Below are positions 8,145 to 17,103 of a DNA stretch of 64,000 nt, piece by piece. This DNA is from Streptococcus sp. WB01_FAA12. Its GTDB lineage: Bacteria > Bacillota > Bacilli > Lactobacillales > Streptococcaceae. The stretch is taken from positions 744,001-808,000 of the forward strand of contig NZ_JABAEX010000001.1 of the NCBI RefSeq assembly GCF_012843315.1, written 5' to 3'. The position numbers and the translations under genes were made by a program. The number at the start of each line of letters is the position of its first letter. Position 1 is the first letter of the stretch. The notes beneath the pieces are model-generated. The model was not told the DNA's origin. It saw only the letters and a list, made by a program, of their open reading frames with translations, and did not search any database.

Positions 8145-8814
8145 GTTTCAGTCCGTATCCTATCCCTTTCTTAGTCTCGATAAAACCTGCCAAGCCTTGT
8201 TCCTCCAACTTTTTGCGCAAACGAGCAACATTGACAGACAAGGTATTGTCATCGATGAAAAAGTCGCTATTCCAGAGTTCCCGCATCAGGTCATCACGCG
8301 CCACGATATTGCCAGCGTGTTCAAACAGCACTCGCAAAATTTGAAATTCATTCTTGGTCAAACTCAGAACTTTCCCCTGATAGTGCAGGTCCATGGACTT
8401 GGTATTGAGGATTACACCCGCATATTCCAGCAGACTTTCATCTCGGCCAAATTCATAAGAACGGCGCAACAAGCCCTGAACCTTTGCAAGAAGCACCTGC
8501 TGGTCAAAAGGCTTGGTCACAAAGTCATCTGCTCCCATGTTGATTGCCATGACGATATCCATAGCCTGGTCTCTCGAAGACAGAAACATAATGGGTACCT
8601 GAGAAATCTTACGAATCTCCTGACACCAGTGGTAACCATTAAAGAGTGGCAGGCCAATATCCATGAGGACCAAATGAGGCTCTGACTGAACAAATAAGCT
8701 CAATACTTCCATAAAATCTTCTACCAAAATGACCTCAAAGCCCCACTCAGAGAGCAGTTTTCCCACTTGATGTTGAATAACTTGGTCATCTTCTACTAGT
8801 AAAATCTTGTGCAT
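8137..8814 (-). CDS. OmpR-family response regulator, TCS01-like
   Basis: 225 residues. The receiver domain (1-115) has the acidic pair EDD at 8-10, the phospho-acceptor Asp52 in LVLMDIGLP, a switch Ser/Thr (LSS) near residue 80 and the conserved Lys in VTKPF near residue 101. The C-terminal winged helix (about 130-225) is OmpR/PhoB type, ending with RLRKKLEEQGL and TKKGIGYGL. Start ATG 8814 follows AAAGGAGGAGCGC. It is the first gene of the pair with the kinase. An inverted repeat at 8888-8933 lies upstream and could be its own binding site. Confidence 0.94.
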   Translation of the reverse strand: MHKILLVEDDQVIQHQVGKLLSEWGFEVILVEDFMEVLSLFVQSEPHLVLMDIGLPLFNGYHWCQEIRKISQVPIMFLSSRDQAMDIVMAINMGADDFVTKPFDQQVLLAKVQGLLRRSYEFGRDESLLEYAGVILNTKSMDLHYQGKVLSLTKNEFQILRVLFEHAGNIVARDDLMRELWNSDFFIDDNTLSVNVARLRKKLEEQGLAGFIETKKGIGYGLKHA

Positions 8815-9058
8815 GCGCTCCTCCTTTGCTATTTCTCAAAGTATCAAAACCCTTCATATCAGATTTACGGATCAGTATCTCATACTGTTTAGCATCCTAT
8901 TCCCCAAATCCAGCTCAGAAAACAGATGCTAAATAGAGAACATTCCCACTGATATCATACCTTATTTTTAATTATAGTTCCAGCCTTATCCTATATTTTC
9001 CTTTTGTGTTCATTTGGTTAGCGTTTCTTTCACTTATTTAATAGATCTAGCCTTCTTA

Positions 9059-9087
9059 TTGACAAGCTAGCCATGATTTGTTAGAAT
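9059..9087 (+). promoter_or_regulatory. Promoter of the TetR-family gene
   Basis: TTGACA (9059-9064), 17-base spacer, TAGAAT (9082-9087). The last base of the -10 is also the first base of the operator palindrome, so repressor binding would cover the -10 and start site. Confidence 0.8.
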
Positions 9088-9118
9088 ATGAATGAACAAA
9101 TAAGTTTATTCATTCATA
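9087..9118. promoter_or_regulatory. TetR-type operator 1 (autoregulatory)
   Basis: A palindrome with 10-base arms, TATGAATGAA and TTCATTCATA, spaced by 12 bases. Identical arms recur at 9734-9764. Position over the -10/start of tetR suggests autorepression. Confidence 0.75.
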
Positions 9119-9140
9119 AAACAAAGGAGGTTAAATCATA

Positions 9141-9704
9141 TTGGACAAAAAACAAGCTTTAAAGACAGCGGCCTATGAAATTTTTTCAAAAAAAGGTTAC
9201 AAGGCGACAGGGATTTCAGAAATTGCCAGGCAAGCTGGTGTTGCAGTTGGTTCTTTTTATAACTATTACGAGAGTAAAGAAGCCATTTTTCTAGACATCT
9301 ATATAGATGAAAACAACCGTGTTCGCCAAGCTATGATCGAAGAACTAGATTGGGAAATTGACATGACCGACCTCATTGGTCAACTCTTTGCTCAGTCCAG
9401 AACTCTCGTTTCTTCCAATAAAATCCTTGCAGAATGGTACAATCCTGCCATAGCAGATGAGTTACACAGCTACTATTCCTCGGAAGAAGGCAAAGTCGCA
9501 AATCCATTTCATCAGTTTCTAGTTAAAACTTTTACAAATCGTATGCAAGGTGAAGGGTATTCGCCAGAAAAGATTCAAGATATTTTACAGGTTTATAATC
9601 TGTTTTACTACATGGATATGCATATCACGGAAAAAGATTTTCCAGATATTGGCAAAACTGTCGAAATACTTGCAACCAACTTCATTAAAGGAGTTCTAAA
9701 ATAA
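9141..9704 (+). CDS. TetR/AcrR-family transcriptional regulator
   Basis: 187 residues, started at a TTG at 9141 with AAAGGAGG ten bases upstream; there is no better ATG before the helix-turn-helix. The N-terminal DNA-binding domain (about 1-50) shows the family pattern, including GISEIARQAGVAVGSFYNYY and SKEAIF. The C-terminal part is an all-helical ligand-binding domain with no recognisable ligand signature. Matching palindromes in front of this gene and of the next one indicate that it represses itself and the flavoreductase-like gene at 9790. No effector can be deduced. Confidence 0.92.
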   Translation: MDKKQALKTAAYEIFSKKGYKATGISEIARQAGVAVGSFYNYYESKEAIFLDIYIDENNRVRQAMIEELDWEIDMTDLIGQLFAQSRTLVSSNKILAEWYNPAIADELHSYYSSEEGKVANPFHQFLVKTFTNRMQGEGYSPEKIQDILQVYNLFYYMDMHITEKDFPDIGKTVEILATNFIKGVLK

Positions 9705-9733
9705 AGAATGGATTTCTTTATTTTTTGGAAAAA

Positions 9734-9764
9734 TATGAATGAATTTGTTTTTAGTTCATTCATA
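9734..9764. promoter_or_regulatory. TetR-type operator 2, upstream of the flavoreductase-like gene
   Basis: Arms TATGAATGAA and TTCATTCATA, identical to operator 1, with an 11-base spacer. It lies 26 bases before the start codon at 9790, within the presumed promoter. Confidence 0.75.
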
Positions 9765-9789
9765 AAATTAAGAACAGGAGTCATAAAAA

Positions 9790-10566
9790 ATGAAAAGAGG
9801 TAAAAAAATGTTTATTATCATTCTATCAACACTTGGAGTCTTAGGCCTTATAACTTGGGGTGCCATCGCCTACCTTGGACGAAGTCAGACATTATCGATA
9901 AAATCCATCGAAAACCCCAGCGGAGATCTATATTTAATTCATATCACAAAACCGAGTCATCAAATCTGGAAAGCTGGGGCTTATGCCAAGTTTACACTCC
10001 CTGATACCTCGTCTACTGCTAGTAAATATGAAGCTAAGGGAGAGCAAACCAGTCGATGGCTAACCATTGCCTCCACACCTGATGAAGATGAAATTCTCAT
10101 TTTGACTCATAATAGTGGTAGCCTCTTTAAGGAAACCTTGACACATTTACCGGCTGGCAGTGAGATTGAGATGAGTTGGCTGGATTCCTCTTTGACCGTT
10201 AAAGATATGAATCAGCCACTAGTTTGCTTTGCATCTGATGTCGGCATTTCTGCTCTACGCCCCCTTATCAAAGAATGGGCTGGTAAATGCCCGATTGTAC
10301 TCAATCATTTTGACAAAGGAGTGACTATTTTTGATAAAGAAATGAAGGAACTAGCTCAGAAAACATCGAATTTTACTTATAAAACAAGCGATGAATTTTT
10401 TCAAAGTCAAGAATTTTTAAAACGTGCTATTGATGAATACGGCAATCAAGCCAGCTATCTCATCACAGGTCAGCCTGATGATGTAAATGAGATGAAGAAT
10501 TTTTTAAAGGAAAATGGGATTGATAGCAAAAATATACAAGTAAGCTCGTTTAGAGGTTTGAAATAG
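9790..10566 (+). CDS. Membrane-anchored ferredoxin-reductase-like flavoprotein
   Basis: 258 residues with one N-terminal membrane segment (about 7-29), so the rest is probably tethered at the membrane. Residues about 33-135 fit an FAD-binding reductase barrel: the RxxT/S flavin motif appears as RWLTIAS. The second half fits the NAD(P)-binding fold of the ferredoxin-NADP reductase family, with ASDVGISALRPLI in place of the usual GxGITP segment and a C-terminal GQPDDVNEMKNFL resembling the GP..M..V/L element. Redox partner and substrate are unknown. AGGAG precedes the ATG. Regulation by the adjacent TetR protein is inferred from the shared operator. The divergent G-rich motif means activity should not be assumed. 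Confidence 0.72.
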   Translation: MKRGKKMFIIILSTLGVLGLITWGAIAYLGRSQTLSIKSIENPSGDLYLIHITKPSHQIWKAGAYAKFTLPDTSSTASKYEAKGEQTSRWLTIASTPDEDEILILTHNSGSLFKETLTHLPAGSEIEMSWLDSSLTVKDMNQPLVCFASDVGISALRPLIKEWAGKCPIVLNHFDKGVTIFDKEMKELAQKTSNFTYKTSDEFFQSQEFLKRAIDEYGNQASYLITGQPDDVNEMKNFLKENGIDSKNIQVSSFRGLK

Positions 10567-10677
10567 GAGCAGCCTGTCTTCTATATATCTGAATCAATCC
10601 CTGCTAGGTCATCCAAACAAGCCTACTAGCTAATTCTAGGTAAATGTGATAGGATAAACATAGAGAAAGGAGCTTTT

Positions 10678-11751
10678 ATGGCCAATATTTTTGACTACTT
10701 GAATGATGTAGCATATGATTCCTTTTATGACCTTCCCGTGAACGAGTTAGATGTTCTTGCCTTGACCGAATTAACCTATCTTCCTTTTGATGATTTAGTC
10801 GCTCAAGAACCCCAGCGCCTCATAGATCTTGCACCTCAAATCCCTAGAGAAACGACGATGCTGACCAGCAAAAACCGCCTCCAGTTATTGGATCAACTCG
10901 CTCAACACAAACGCTTTAAAAATTGCAAGCTCTCAGACTTTATCAACGATATCGATCCTGAATTGCAAAAACAGTTCGCAGCTATGACTTATCGTATCAG
11001 TCTCGATACCTATGTGCTTGTTTTTCGTGGAACTGACGACAGTATCATCGGTTGGAAAGAAGATTTCCATATGACCTATATGAAGGAAATCCCAGCTCAA
11101 AAACATGCCCTCCAGTATTTACAGGACTTTTTTGCTCAACATCCTAACCAAAAGGTTGTCCTAGCAGGACACTCAAAAGGAGGCAATCTAGCCGTCTATG
11201 CTGCTAGTCAACTCGATCCACTTTTACAAAAAAACATTGTCGCTGTCTATAATTTTGATGCGCCTGGGCTTCACAAGGAACTAACCGAAACACCAGGCTA
11301 TCAAAACATGATGGAAAGAACGAAAGTATTTGTCCCACAAGGTTCTATCATCGGGATGATGCTGGAAATTCCTGATAAAAAAATCGTCGTTCGAAGCACT
11401 GCCCTAGGTGGTATCGCCCAGCATGACACCTTTAGTTGGCAGGTTGAAGACAAACACTTTGTCCAACTGGATGAGACCAATAGTGACAGCCAGCAAGTCG
11501 ATACTACCTTCAAGGAATGGGTTGAAACAGTTCCTGACGAAGAACTGCAACTCTACTTTGACCTCTTTTTTGGAATCATTCTCGATGCAGGCATCTCTTC
11601 TATCAACGACCTTTCTTCCTTCAAGGTCATTGAACACGTTCACCATCTCTTTGTCCAAGCCCAATCCCTCACTCCTGATGAAAGAGAAACCATGGGACGA
11701 CTAACCCAACTCTTGATTGACACTCGATACCAAGCTTGGAAAAATCGTTAA
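10678..11751 (+). CDS. Mbeg1-like (DUF2974) alpha/beta-hydrolase
   Basis: 357 residues. The central segment has a lipase-type nucleophile elbow, GHSKGGNLAVYAA (Ser about residue 165), preceded by a strand with VFRGTDD, as in the Mbeg1-like/DUF2974 group of lipase-class-3 relatives. A conserved Asp follows (NFDAPGL near residue 200) and a His (AQHDTFSW near residue 245), which could complete a Ser-Asp-His triad. No signal peptide is present, so it is likely cytoplasmic. The substrate is unknown. The start ATG has AAAGGAG upstream. Single gene. Confidence 0.85.
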   Translation: MANIFDYLNDVAYDSFYDLPVNELDVLALTELTYLPFDDLVAQEPQRLIDLAPQIPRETTMLTSKNRLQLLDQLAQHKRFKNCKLSDFINDIDPELQKQFAAMTYRISLDTYVLVFRGTDDSIIGWKEDFHMTYMKEIPAQKHALQYLQDFFAQHPNQKVVLAGHSKGGNLAVYAASQLDPLLQKNIVAVYNFDAPGLHKELTETPGYQNMMERTKVFVPQGSIIGMMLEIPDKKIVVRSTALGGIAQHDTFSWQVEDKHFVQLDETNSDSQQVDTTFKEWVETVPDEELQLYFDLFFGIILDAGISSINDLSSFKVIEHVHHLFVQAQSLTPDERETMGRLTQLLIDTRYQAWKNR

Positions 11752-11795
11752 GGTAGAAAAAGACCTTCTGATACCCTAAGCATTCTCTTCTGTGT

Positions 11796-11801
11796 TATAC
11801 T
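11796..11801 (+). promoter_or_regulatory. Extended -10 of the MBL-fold gene
   Basis: TATACT preceded by TGT gives an extended -10, 34 bases before the start codon at 11835. No good -35 was seen. Confidence 0.5.
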
Positions 11802-11834
11802 GATATCAGCACATTCTTTAAAAGAGGAAATCCT

Positions 11835-12464
11835 ATGAAAATCCATAAAACTGTCAATCCTGTTGCCTATGAAAACACCTACTACATAGAGGGAGACCAT
11901 CACCTGATTGTGGTTGATCCTGGTAGCCATTGGGAAGCCATTCGCAAGACCATCGAGAAAATCAACAAACCCGTCTGTGCGATTCTGCTGACCCACACCC
12001 ACTACGACCATATTATGAGTCTTGACTTGGTGCGTGAGACTTTTGGAAATCCCCCAGTTTATGTAGCAGAGAGTGAAGCTAGCTGGCTTTATACACCCGT
12101 AGATAATCTCTCTGGTCTCCCTCGTCACGATGATATGCCAGATGTGGTTGCAAAACCAGCAGAACATACCTTTGTCTTTCATGAAGAATACCAGCTTGAG
12201 GAATTCCGTTTTACTGCCCTACCAACCCCAGGCCACTCTATCGGTGGTGTTTCCCTAGTCTTTCCTGATGCCCATCTAGTCTTGACGGGAGATGCTCTTT
12301 TCCGCGAGACCATCGGACGGACTGACCTCCCTACAGGTAGTATGGAACAGCTTCTCCATAGCATTCAGACGCAACTCTTTACTCTCCCTAACTACGATGT
12401 CTATCCCGGACACGGTCCAGCTACGACCATCGCTCACGAAAAGACCTTCAATCCCTTTTTCTAG
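11835..12464 (+). CDS. MBL-fold metallohydrolase (glyoxalase II-like)
   Basis: 209 residues. Metal-binding motifs of the metallo-beta-lactamase fold are present in order: THTHYDHI (about 55-62), PGHSIGG (about 135), the bridging Asp in LTGDALF (about 153) and YPGHGPAT (about 193). This is the arrangement of hydroxyacylglutathione-hydrolase-like enzymes. The short C-terminus lacks the glutathione-binding domain of true glyoxalase II, so the substrate is uncertain. Cytoplasmic. It is followed by a bidirectional terminator shared with pepO. Confidence 0.9.
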   Translation: MKIHKTVNPVAYENTYYIEGDHHLIVVDPGSHWEAIRKTIEKINKPVCAILLTHTHYDHIMSLDLVRETFGNPPVYVAESEASWLYTPVDNLSGLPRHDDMPDVVAKPAEHTFVFHEEYQLEEFRFTALPTPGHSIGGVSLVFPDAHLVLTGDALFRETIGRTDLPTGSMEQLLHSIQTQLFTLPNYDVYPGHGPATTIAHEKTFNPFF

Positions 12465-12471
12465 CAAGCAA

Positions 12472-12498
12472 AAAACCAAGGATGCTATCCTTGGTTTT
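12472..12498. terminator. Bidirectional terminator between the MBL gene and pepO
   Basis: A perfect 12-bp stem, AAAACCAAGGAT with ATCCTTGGTTTT, and a 3-base loop, with A-run and T-run on either side. It can serve both convergent genes. Confidence 0.85.
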
Positions 12499-12502
12499 AG
12501 TC

Positions 12503-14395
12503 TTACCAAATAACCACACGATCCTCTGGTGAACGCCACATACCGTCGCCTTCTTTGACATCATAAGTTGTAAAGAAGTCATCGAAGTTTGGTACTTGGA
12601 TGTTGACACGGAGTTTAGCTGGCGCGTGCACGTCGACACTAGCCATGAGTTTCATCAACTCTGGACGGCCTTTCATGCGCCAGATGCGAGCAAAGTTGTG
12701 GAAGAATTCTTCGGCTGAGAAGTCTAGTTCTCTCTTGGCAGCTTCAAGGGCTGCAGCAATTCCGCCCAAGTCAGCAACGTTTTCTGATACAGTTAGTTTT
12801 CCGTTGATTCTTGCACCGTAAGATTCTTGCCCATCAAACTGGTCGATAACTTTTTGTGTTTTTTCTTTGAAAGCAGTATAGTCACTCTCTGTCCACCAAT
12901 CCTTGAGGCTACCATTTTCATCAAAGGAAGCGCCATTTGTGTCAAAGGCATGAGAAATCTCGTGGGCAATAACAGCACCAATCCCACCGTAGTTGGCAGA
13001 AGATGACTGATGCAAGTCATAGAAAGGCGCCTGTAAGATAGCTGCTGGGAAGACAATCAAGTTCTTCTGAGGATTATAGTAGGCATTGACCATGTGAGCA
13101 GGCATGCCCCACTCCTTGTAGTCAACTGGTTGGTTCCACTTGTTCCAGCTGTGCTTAATTTCCACACGCGCAAAGGCTAGAGCATTGTCAAAGAGACTGG
13201 CAGTCTCATCCACTACCTTGTCTTTGTAGCGTGCTGGCAATTCCTCTGGATAACCGATATAAGGCTTAATGACATTGAGTTTGACAATGGCCTTGTCACG
13301 CGTTTCAGGAGTGAGCCAATCGTTTTTAGCCAAGCGTTCCTTATAAACATCAATCATAGTCGCTACTTTTTTCTCTACGTCTGCCTTAGCTTCTGGAGAG
13401 AATTTTTCATGCGCATACCAGAGACCCAGAGCCTGCTTGAAAGGGCCTTGGGCCAAGTGATAGGCTGCCTTGACCTTATCCTGAGCTTCTGGAACACCTG
13501 AAAGGGCCCGTCCGTAGGCACCTGACAAGACACGAATCTCGTCTGTGAGATAGCTGGTTGAAAGATTGACCACAGCTAAAATCAAGGTTGCTTTGAGTAG
13601 AGGCCAAGCTTCTTCACTATAGAATTGATCTGCTGCTTGCCAGAAACGTTCCTCATCTACGATAACCTTGTCTGGAGTCTGTCCAATCACTGCTTGGAAG
13701 AAATCATCCAAAGGTAGGGCAGGGGCAAACTTTTTGAAATCTTCATAAGCGTACGGATGGTAGAGTTTGGCATATTCTGAACTTTCTTCGTTAGAAAGTA
13801 CCACAGCCGCAATGCGACGGTCCAATTCCAATCGTTTCTCTAGTAAGTCTGCGATTTCCTCATCTGAAAAATCATAGGCTTTGAGAAGATTTGCGCTACT
13901 TTCCTTCCAAAGAGTCAAGAGTTCCTCACGTTGAGGATGGTCTTCAGCATAGTAGGTTGTATCTGGCAAGATTGTTCCTGGTGCACTAGCCCAGAGAACA
14001 TTGGTTCTGGCATCCATAAAGTCTGGTGAAACACCAAAAGGAAGAAAATTTGGTTTACCATCTAGTTCAAATTCTGCTAGTTTGCTGGTAAAATCTGCAA
14101 AACTCTCCAAATCCTGGTATTCCTTGAGCAGAGGAAGGACGGGCTTAATCCCATCTGCTTCTCTCTTATCAAAATCACGTACCATACGATGGTACTTAAC
14201 AAAGTTGGCGAGGATAGCATCCTTTGGAACATCCTCACCTGCCAACCACTTGTCCGTAGTCGCCAGCATCAACTCTTCAATTTCCTCGTCAAGGTCAATA
14301 AAACCACCTGTTCGTGATTTATCAGCTGGAATCACAGCTGTTTTTTCCCATTCGCCATTAATAGCATCATAAAAATCATCTTGATAACGTGTCAT
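12503..14395 (-). CDS. pepO: Endopeptidase PepO (M13 family, neprilysin-like)
   Basis: 630 residues, full length for bacterial M13 peptidases. The zinc site is HEISHAFD (about residue 475), with the third ligand Glu in SENVADLGG about 60 residues later, and the substrate-binding motif NAYYNP lies upstream. A C-terminal WR.PED segment also fits the family. It cleaves short peptides. There is no signal peptide; pneumococcal PepO is nevertheless known outside the cell, where it is reported to bind host plasminogen and complement factors. The start is the ATG at 14395. It is divergent from psaBCA, and the two share a 180-base intergenic region. Confidence 0.95.
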   Translation of the reverse strand: MTRYQDDFYDAINGEWEKTAVIPADKSRTGGFIDLDEEIEELMLATTDKWLAGEDVPKDAILANFVKYHRMVRDFDKREADGIKPVLPLLKEYQDLESFADFTSKLAEFELDGKPNFLPFGVSPDFMDARTNVLWASAPGTILPDTTYYAEDHPQREELLTLWKESSANLLKAYDFSDEEIADLLEKRLELDRRIAAVVLSNEESSEYAKLYHPYAYEDFKKFAPALPLDDFFQAVIGQTPDKVIVDEERFWQAADQFYSEEAWPLLKATLILAVVNLSTSYLTDEIRVLSGAYGRALSGVPEAQDKVKAAYHLAQGPFKQALGLWYAHEKFSPEAKADVEKKVATMIDVYKERLAKNDWLTPETRDKAIVKLNVIKPYIGYPEELPARYKDKVVDETASLFDNALAFARVEIKHSWNKWNQPVDYKEWGMPAHMVNAYYNPQKNLIVFPAAILQAPFYDLHQSSSANYGGIGAVIAHEISHAFDTNGASFDENGSLKDWWTESDYTAFKEKTQKVIDQFDGQESYGARINGKLTVSENVADLGGIAAALEAAKRELDFSAEEFFHNFARIWRMKGRPELMKLMASVDVHAPAKLRVNIQVPNFDDFFTTYDVKEGDGMWRSPEDRVVIW

Positions 14396-14511
14396 CTTGT
14401 TCTCGCTTTCATATTTTCACTCATTCCTAGCTTAGCAAAAAAATCTAGGGAATGCAATCAAAAATAAATTTCTTGTATCTTTCATTTTATTGTTATTTTA
14501 TTAAATTTTTT

Positions 14512-14535
14512 AAAAATTAACTTGACTTAATTTTT
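14512..14535. promoter_or_regulatory. PsaR/SloR-type manganese operator upstream of psaBCA
   Basis: A palindrome AAAAATTAA-CTTGAC-TTAATTTTT, which matches the recognition elements known for ScaR/SloR/PsaR in streptococci as I recall them. It covers the -35 hexamer of the psa promoter (TTGACT, 14522-14527), so bound Mn-PsaR would block RNA polymerase. Confidence 0.82.
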
Positions 14536-14550
14536 TTTTTAATGTATATT
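14522..14550 (+). promoter_or_regulatory. psaBCA promoter
   Basis: TTGACT (14522-14527), 17-base spacer, TATATT (14545-14550). The start codon of psaB is 24 bases further on. Confidence 0.75.
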
Positions 14551-14574
14551 AAATACGGGAGGGAGGAATTTGTT

Positions 14575-15297
14575 ATGATACGTATTGAACACCTCAGCGT
14601 CTCCTACAAAGAAACGCTGGCACTAAAGGATATCTCACTAGTGCTCCACGGACCAACTATTACCGGAATTATTGGTCCAAATGGTGCTGGAAAATCAACT
14701 TTATTAAAAGGTATGTTGGGAATTATCCCACATGAAGGTCAGGCCTTTCTCGACGACAAAGAAGTCAAGAAATCTTTAAATCGAGTTGCCTATGTCGAGC
14801 AAAAAATCCATATCGACTACAATTTCCCTATCAAGGTCAAGGAATGTGTCTCTCTAGGACTCTATCCATCCATACCGCTCTTTCACACCTTAAAAGCCAG
14901 CCACTGGAAAAAAGTGGCAGATGCACTTGAAATCGTTGGACTCTCAGACTATGCTGATCGCCAAATCAGCCAGCTCTCAGGAGGACAATTCCAACGTGTT
15001 TTGATTGCCCGCTGCCTAGTGCAGGAAGCTGACTACATCTTTTTAGATGAGCCTTTTGTCGGGATTGACTCGGTTAGTGAAGAGATTATCATGAATACGC
15101 TGAGAGACCTTAAAAAAGCTGGTAAAACAGTTCTCATCGTCCATCATGACCTCAGCAAAGTCCCCCATTATTTCGACCAAGTTTTACTTCTCAATCGAGA
15201 ATTAATTGACCTTGGTTCGACTGAAGAAACCTTTACCGAGGCCAATCTCAAAAAGGCCTACGGTAGCAAACTCTTTTTCAATGGAGGTGACCTATGA
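14575..15297 (+). CDS. psaB: Manganese ABC transporter ATP-binding protein
   Basis: 240 residues from the ATG at 14575, which follows GGGAGGAATT; the in-frame ATG at 14542 lies inside the promoter and is rejected. Walker A is GPNGAGKST (about 34-42), the Q-loop VEQKIHIDY (about 82), the ABC signature LSGGQFQR (about 137), Walker B YIFLDEPF (about 158) and the H-loop HHD (about 193). It powers Mn2+ import through PsaC with the lipoprotein PsaA. It overlaps psaC by 4 bases (ATGA), indicating coupled translation. Control by PsaR is indicated by the operator over the promoter. Confidence 0.97.
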   Translation: MIRIEHLSVSYKETLALKDISLVLHGPTITGIIGPNGAGKSTLLKGMLGIIPHEGQAFLDDKEVKKSLNRVAYVEQKIHIDYNFPIKVKECVSLGLYPSIPLFHTLKASHWKKVADALEIVGLSDYADRQISQLSGGQFQRVLIARCLVQEADYIFLDEPFVGIDSVSEEIIMNTLRDLKKAGKTVLIVHHDLSKVPHYFDQVLLLNRELIDLGSTEETFTEANLKKAYGSKLFFNGGDL

Positions 15298-16142
15298 TAG
15301 CAGAATTTATCGATGGATTGCAAAATTTCCATTTCCTACAAAACGCCTTGATCACAGCTATTGTCATTGGAGTCGTTGCTGGAGCTGTGGGATGTTTTAT
15401 CATCCTACGTGGGATGTCTCTCATGGGAGATGCCATCTCTCACGCAGTTTTACCCGGCGTAGCCCTTTCCTTTATTCTGGGAATTGATTTCTTTATTGGA
15501 GCGATCATCTTTGGTTTGATGGCTTCCATCATCATTACCTACATCAAGGGAAACTCTATCATCAAGAGTGATACTGCCATTGGTATTACCTTTTCATCTT
15601 TCTTAGCCTTAGGTGTCATCTTGATTAGTGTTGCCAAGAGTTCGACAGACCTCTTCCATATCCTTTTTGGGAATATCCTCGCTGTCCAAGATACGGACAT
15701 GTGGATTACCATTGGTGTGGGGGCATTGATTCTCTTGATTATTGGGATTTTCTTTAAACAACTATTGATTACATCCTTTGACGAGCTCCTGGCTAAAGCC
15801 ATGGGAATGCCCGTTAATTTCTACCACTATCTGCTCATGGTGCTCCTGACCCTTGTATCCGTCACTGCCATGCAAAGTGTTGGAACTATTCTTATCGTGG
15901 CCATGTTGATCACCCCAGCTGCGACGGCTTACCTTTATGCTAATAGCCTAAAGAGCATGATTTTCCTTTCATCAACCCTAGGGGCAACCGCTTCTGTCTT
16001 GGGACTCTTTATCGGCTATAGCTTCAATCTCGCAGCAGGATCCAGCATCGTGCTCACATCCGCCAGCTTCTTTTTAATCAGTTTCTTTATCTCTCCTAAG
16101 CAACGATATTTGAAACTGAAAAACAAAAAAATCATTAAATAA
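15294..16142 (+). CDS. psaC: Manganese ABC transporter permease
   Basis: 282 residues with about eight or nine membrane segments, the ABC-3 (metal) permease fold. Family features include the early [16 protein letters not shown] (about 44-60) and the later segment [22 protein letters not shown] lies before the start, which overlaps the psaB stop. It forms the membrane channel of the PsaBCA Mn2+ importer. The C-terminus is basic (KNKKIIK), facing the cytoplasm. The psaA gene follows after 26 bases. Confidence 0.97.
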   Translation: MIAEFIDGLQNFHFLQNALITAIVIGVVAGAVGCFIILRGMSLMGDAISHAVLPGVALSFILGIDFFIGAIIFGLMASIIITYIKGNSIIKSDTAIGITFSSFLALGVILISVAKSSTDLFHILFGNILAVQDTDMWITIGVGALILLIIGIFFKQLLITSFDELLAKAMGMPVNFYHYLLMVLLTLVSVTAMQSVGTILIVAMLITPAATAYLYANSLKSMIFLSSTLGATASVLGLFIGYSFNLAAGSSIVLTSASFFLISFFISPKQRYLKLKNKKIIK

Positions 16143-16168
16143 CGGGGAAACCCTTCTGGAGGAATCTA

Positions 16169-17098
16169 ATGAAAAAATTAGGTACATTGCTTGTACTCTT
16201 TCTTTCCGTCATTGCACTTGTAGCATGTGCTAGCGGAAAAAAAGATGCAACTTCTGGTCAAAAACTAAAAGTTGTTGCTACAAACTCAATCATCGCTGAT
16301 ATTACCAAAAATATCGCTGGTGATAAGATCGATCTTCACAGTATCGTTCCTGTTGGTCAAGACCCGCACGAATACGAACCACTTCCTGAAGACGTTAAGA
16401 AAACTTCTCAAGCTGACTTGATTTTCTACAACGGAATCAATCTTGAAACTGGTGGCAATGCTTGGTTTACTAAATTGGTTGAAAATGCCAAGAAAACTGA
16501 GAACAAGGACTACTTTGCAGTTAGTGACGGCGTAGACATCATCTACCTTGAAGGCCAAAACGAAAAAGGCAAAGAAGATCCACACGCTTGGCTCAACCTT
16601 GAAAATGGGATGATTTATGCTAAAAATATCGCTAAACAGCTGATCGCTAAGGATCCTAGCAACAAGGAATTCTATGAAAAAAATCTCAAAGACTACACTG
16701 AAAAACTAGACAAACTGGACAAGGAAGCCAAAGAGAAATTTAACAATATCCCTGCTGAGAAGAAACTCATCGTAACCAGCGAAGGATGCTTCAAATACTT
16801 CTCTAAAGCTTACGGAGTTCCAAGTGCCTACATCTGGGAAATCAACACAGAAGAAGAAGGAACACCTGAACAAATCAAGACCTTGGTTGAAAAGCTTCGC
16901 CAAACAAAAGTTCCATCCCTCTTTGTTGAATCAAGTGTCGATGACCGTCCAATGAAGACTGTTTCACAAGACACAAATATTCCAATTTACGCACAAATCT
17001 TTACTGACTCAATCGCTGAAGAAGGTAAAGAAGGTGACAGCTACTACAGCATGATGAAATACAACCTTGACAAGATTGCTGAAGGTTTGTCAAAATAA
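16169..17098 (+). CDS. psaA: Manganese-binding lipoprotein PsaA
   Basis: 309 residues. A lipoprotein signal ends at LVAC with Cys20. The metal ligands known for PsaA are visible: His in DPHEYEP (67), His in DPHAWLN (139), Glu in TSEGCFKYF (205) and Asp in FTDSIAEE (280). The two lobes are joined by a long helix, as in cluster A-I binding proteins. It captures Mn2+ (and Zn2+) at the cell surface for PsaBC. CTGGAGG precedes the ATG. It is the last gene of psaBCA before a terminator. Confidence 0.98.
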   Translation: MKKLGTLLVLFLSVIALVACASGKKDATSGQKLKVVATNSIIADITKNIAGDKIDLHSIVPVGQDPHEYEPLPEDVKKTSQADLIFYNGINLETGGNAWFTKLVENAKKTENKDYFAVSDGVDIIYLEGQNEKGKEDPHAWLNLENGMIYAKNIAKQLIAKDPSNKEFYEKNLKDYTEKLDKLDKEAKEKFNNIPAEKKLIVTSEGCFKYFSKAYGVPSAYIWEINTEEEGTPEQIKTLVEKLRQTKVPSLFVESSVDDRPMKTVSQDTNIPIYAQIFTDSIAEEGKEGDSYYSMMKYNLDKIAEGLSK

Positions 17099-17103
17099 TC
17101 CAT

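Larger units (their letters stand above)
8815..9140. other. Divergent intergenic region between the two-component system and tetR
   Basis: No gene was seen. It holds a 9-bp inverted repeat, TTTAGCATC (8888-8896) and GATGCTAAA (8925-8933), about 75 bases ahead of the response regulator gene. It also holds the tetR promoter and operator at 9059-9118. The rest is AT-rich without recognisable structure. Confidence 0.5.
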
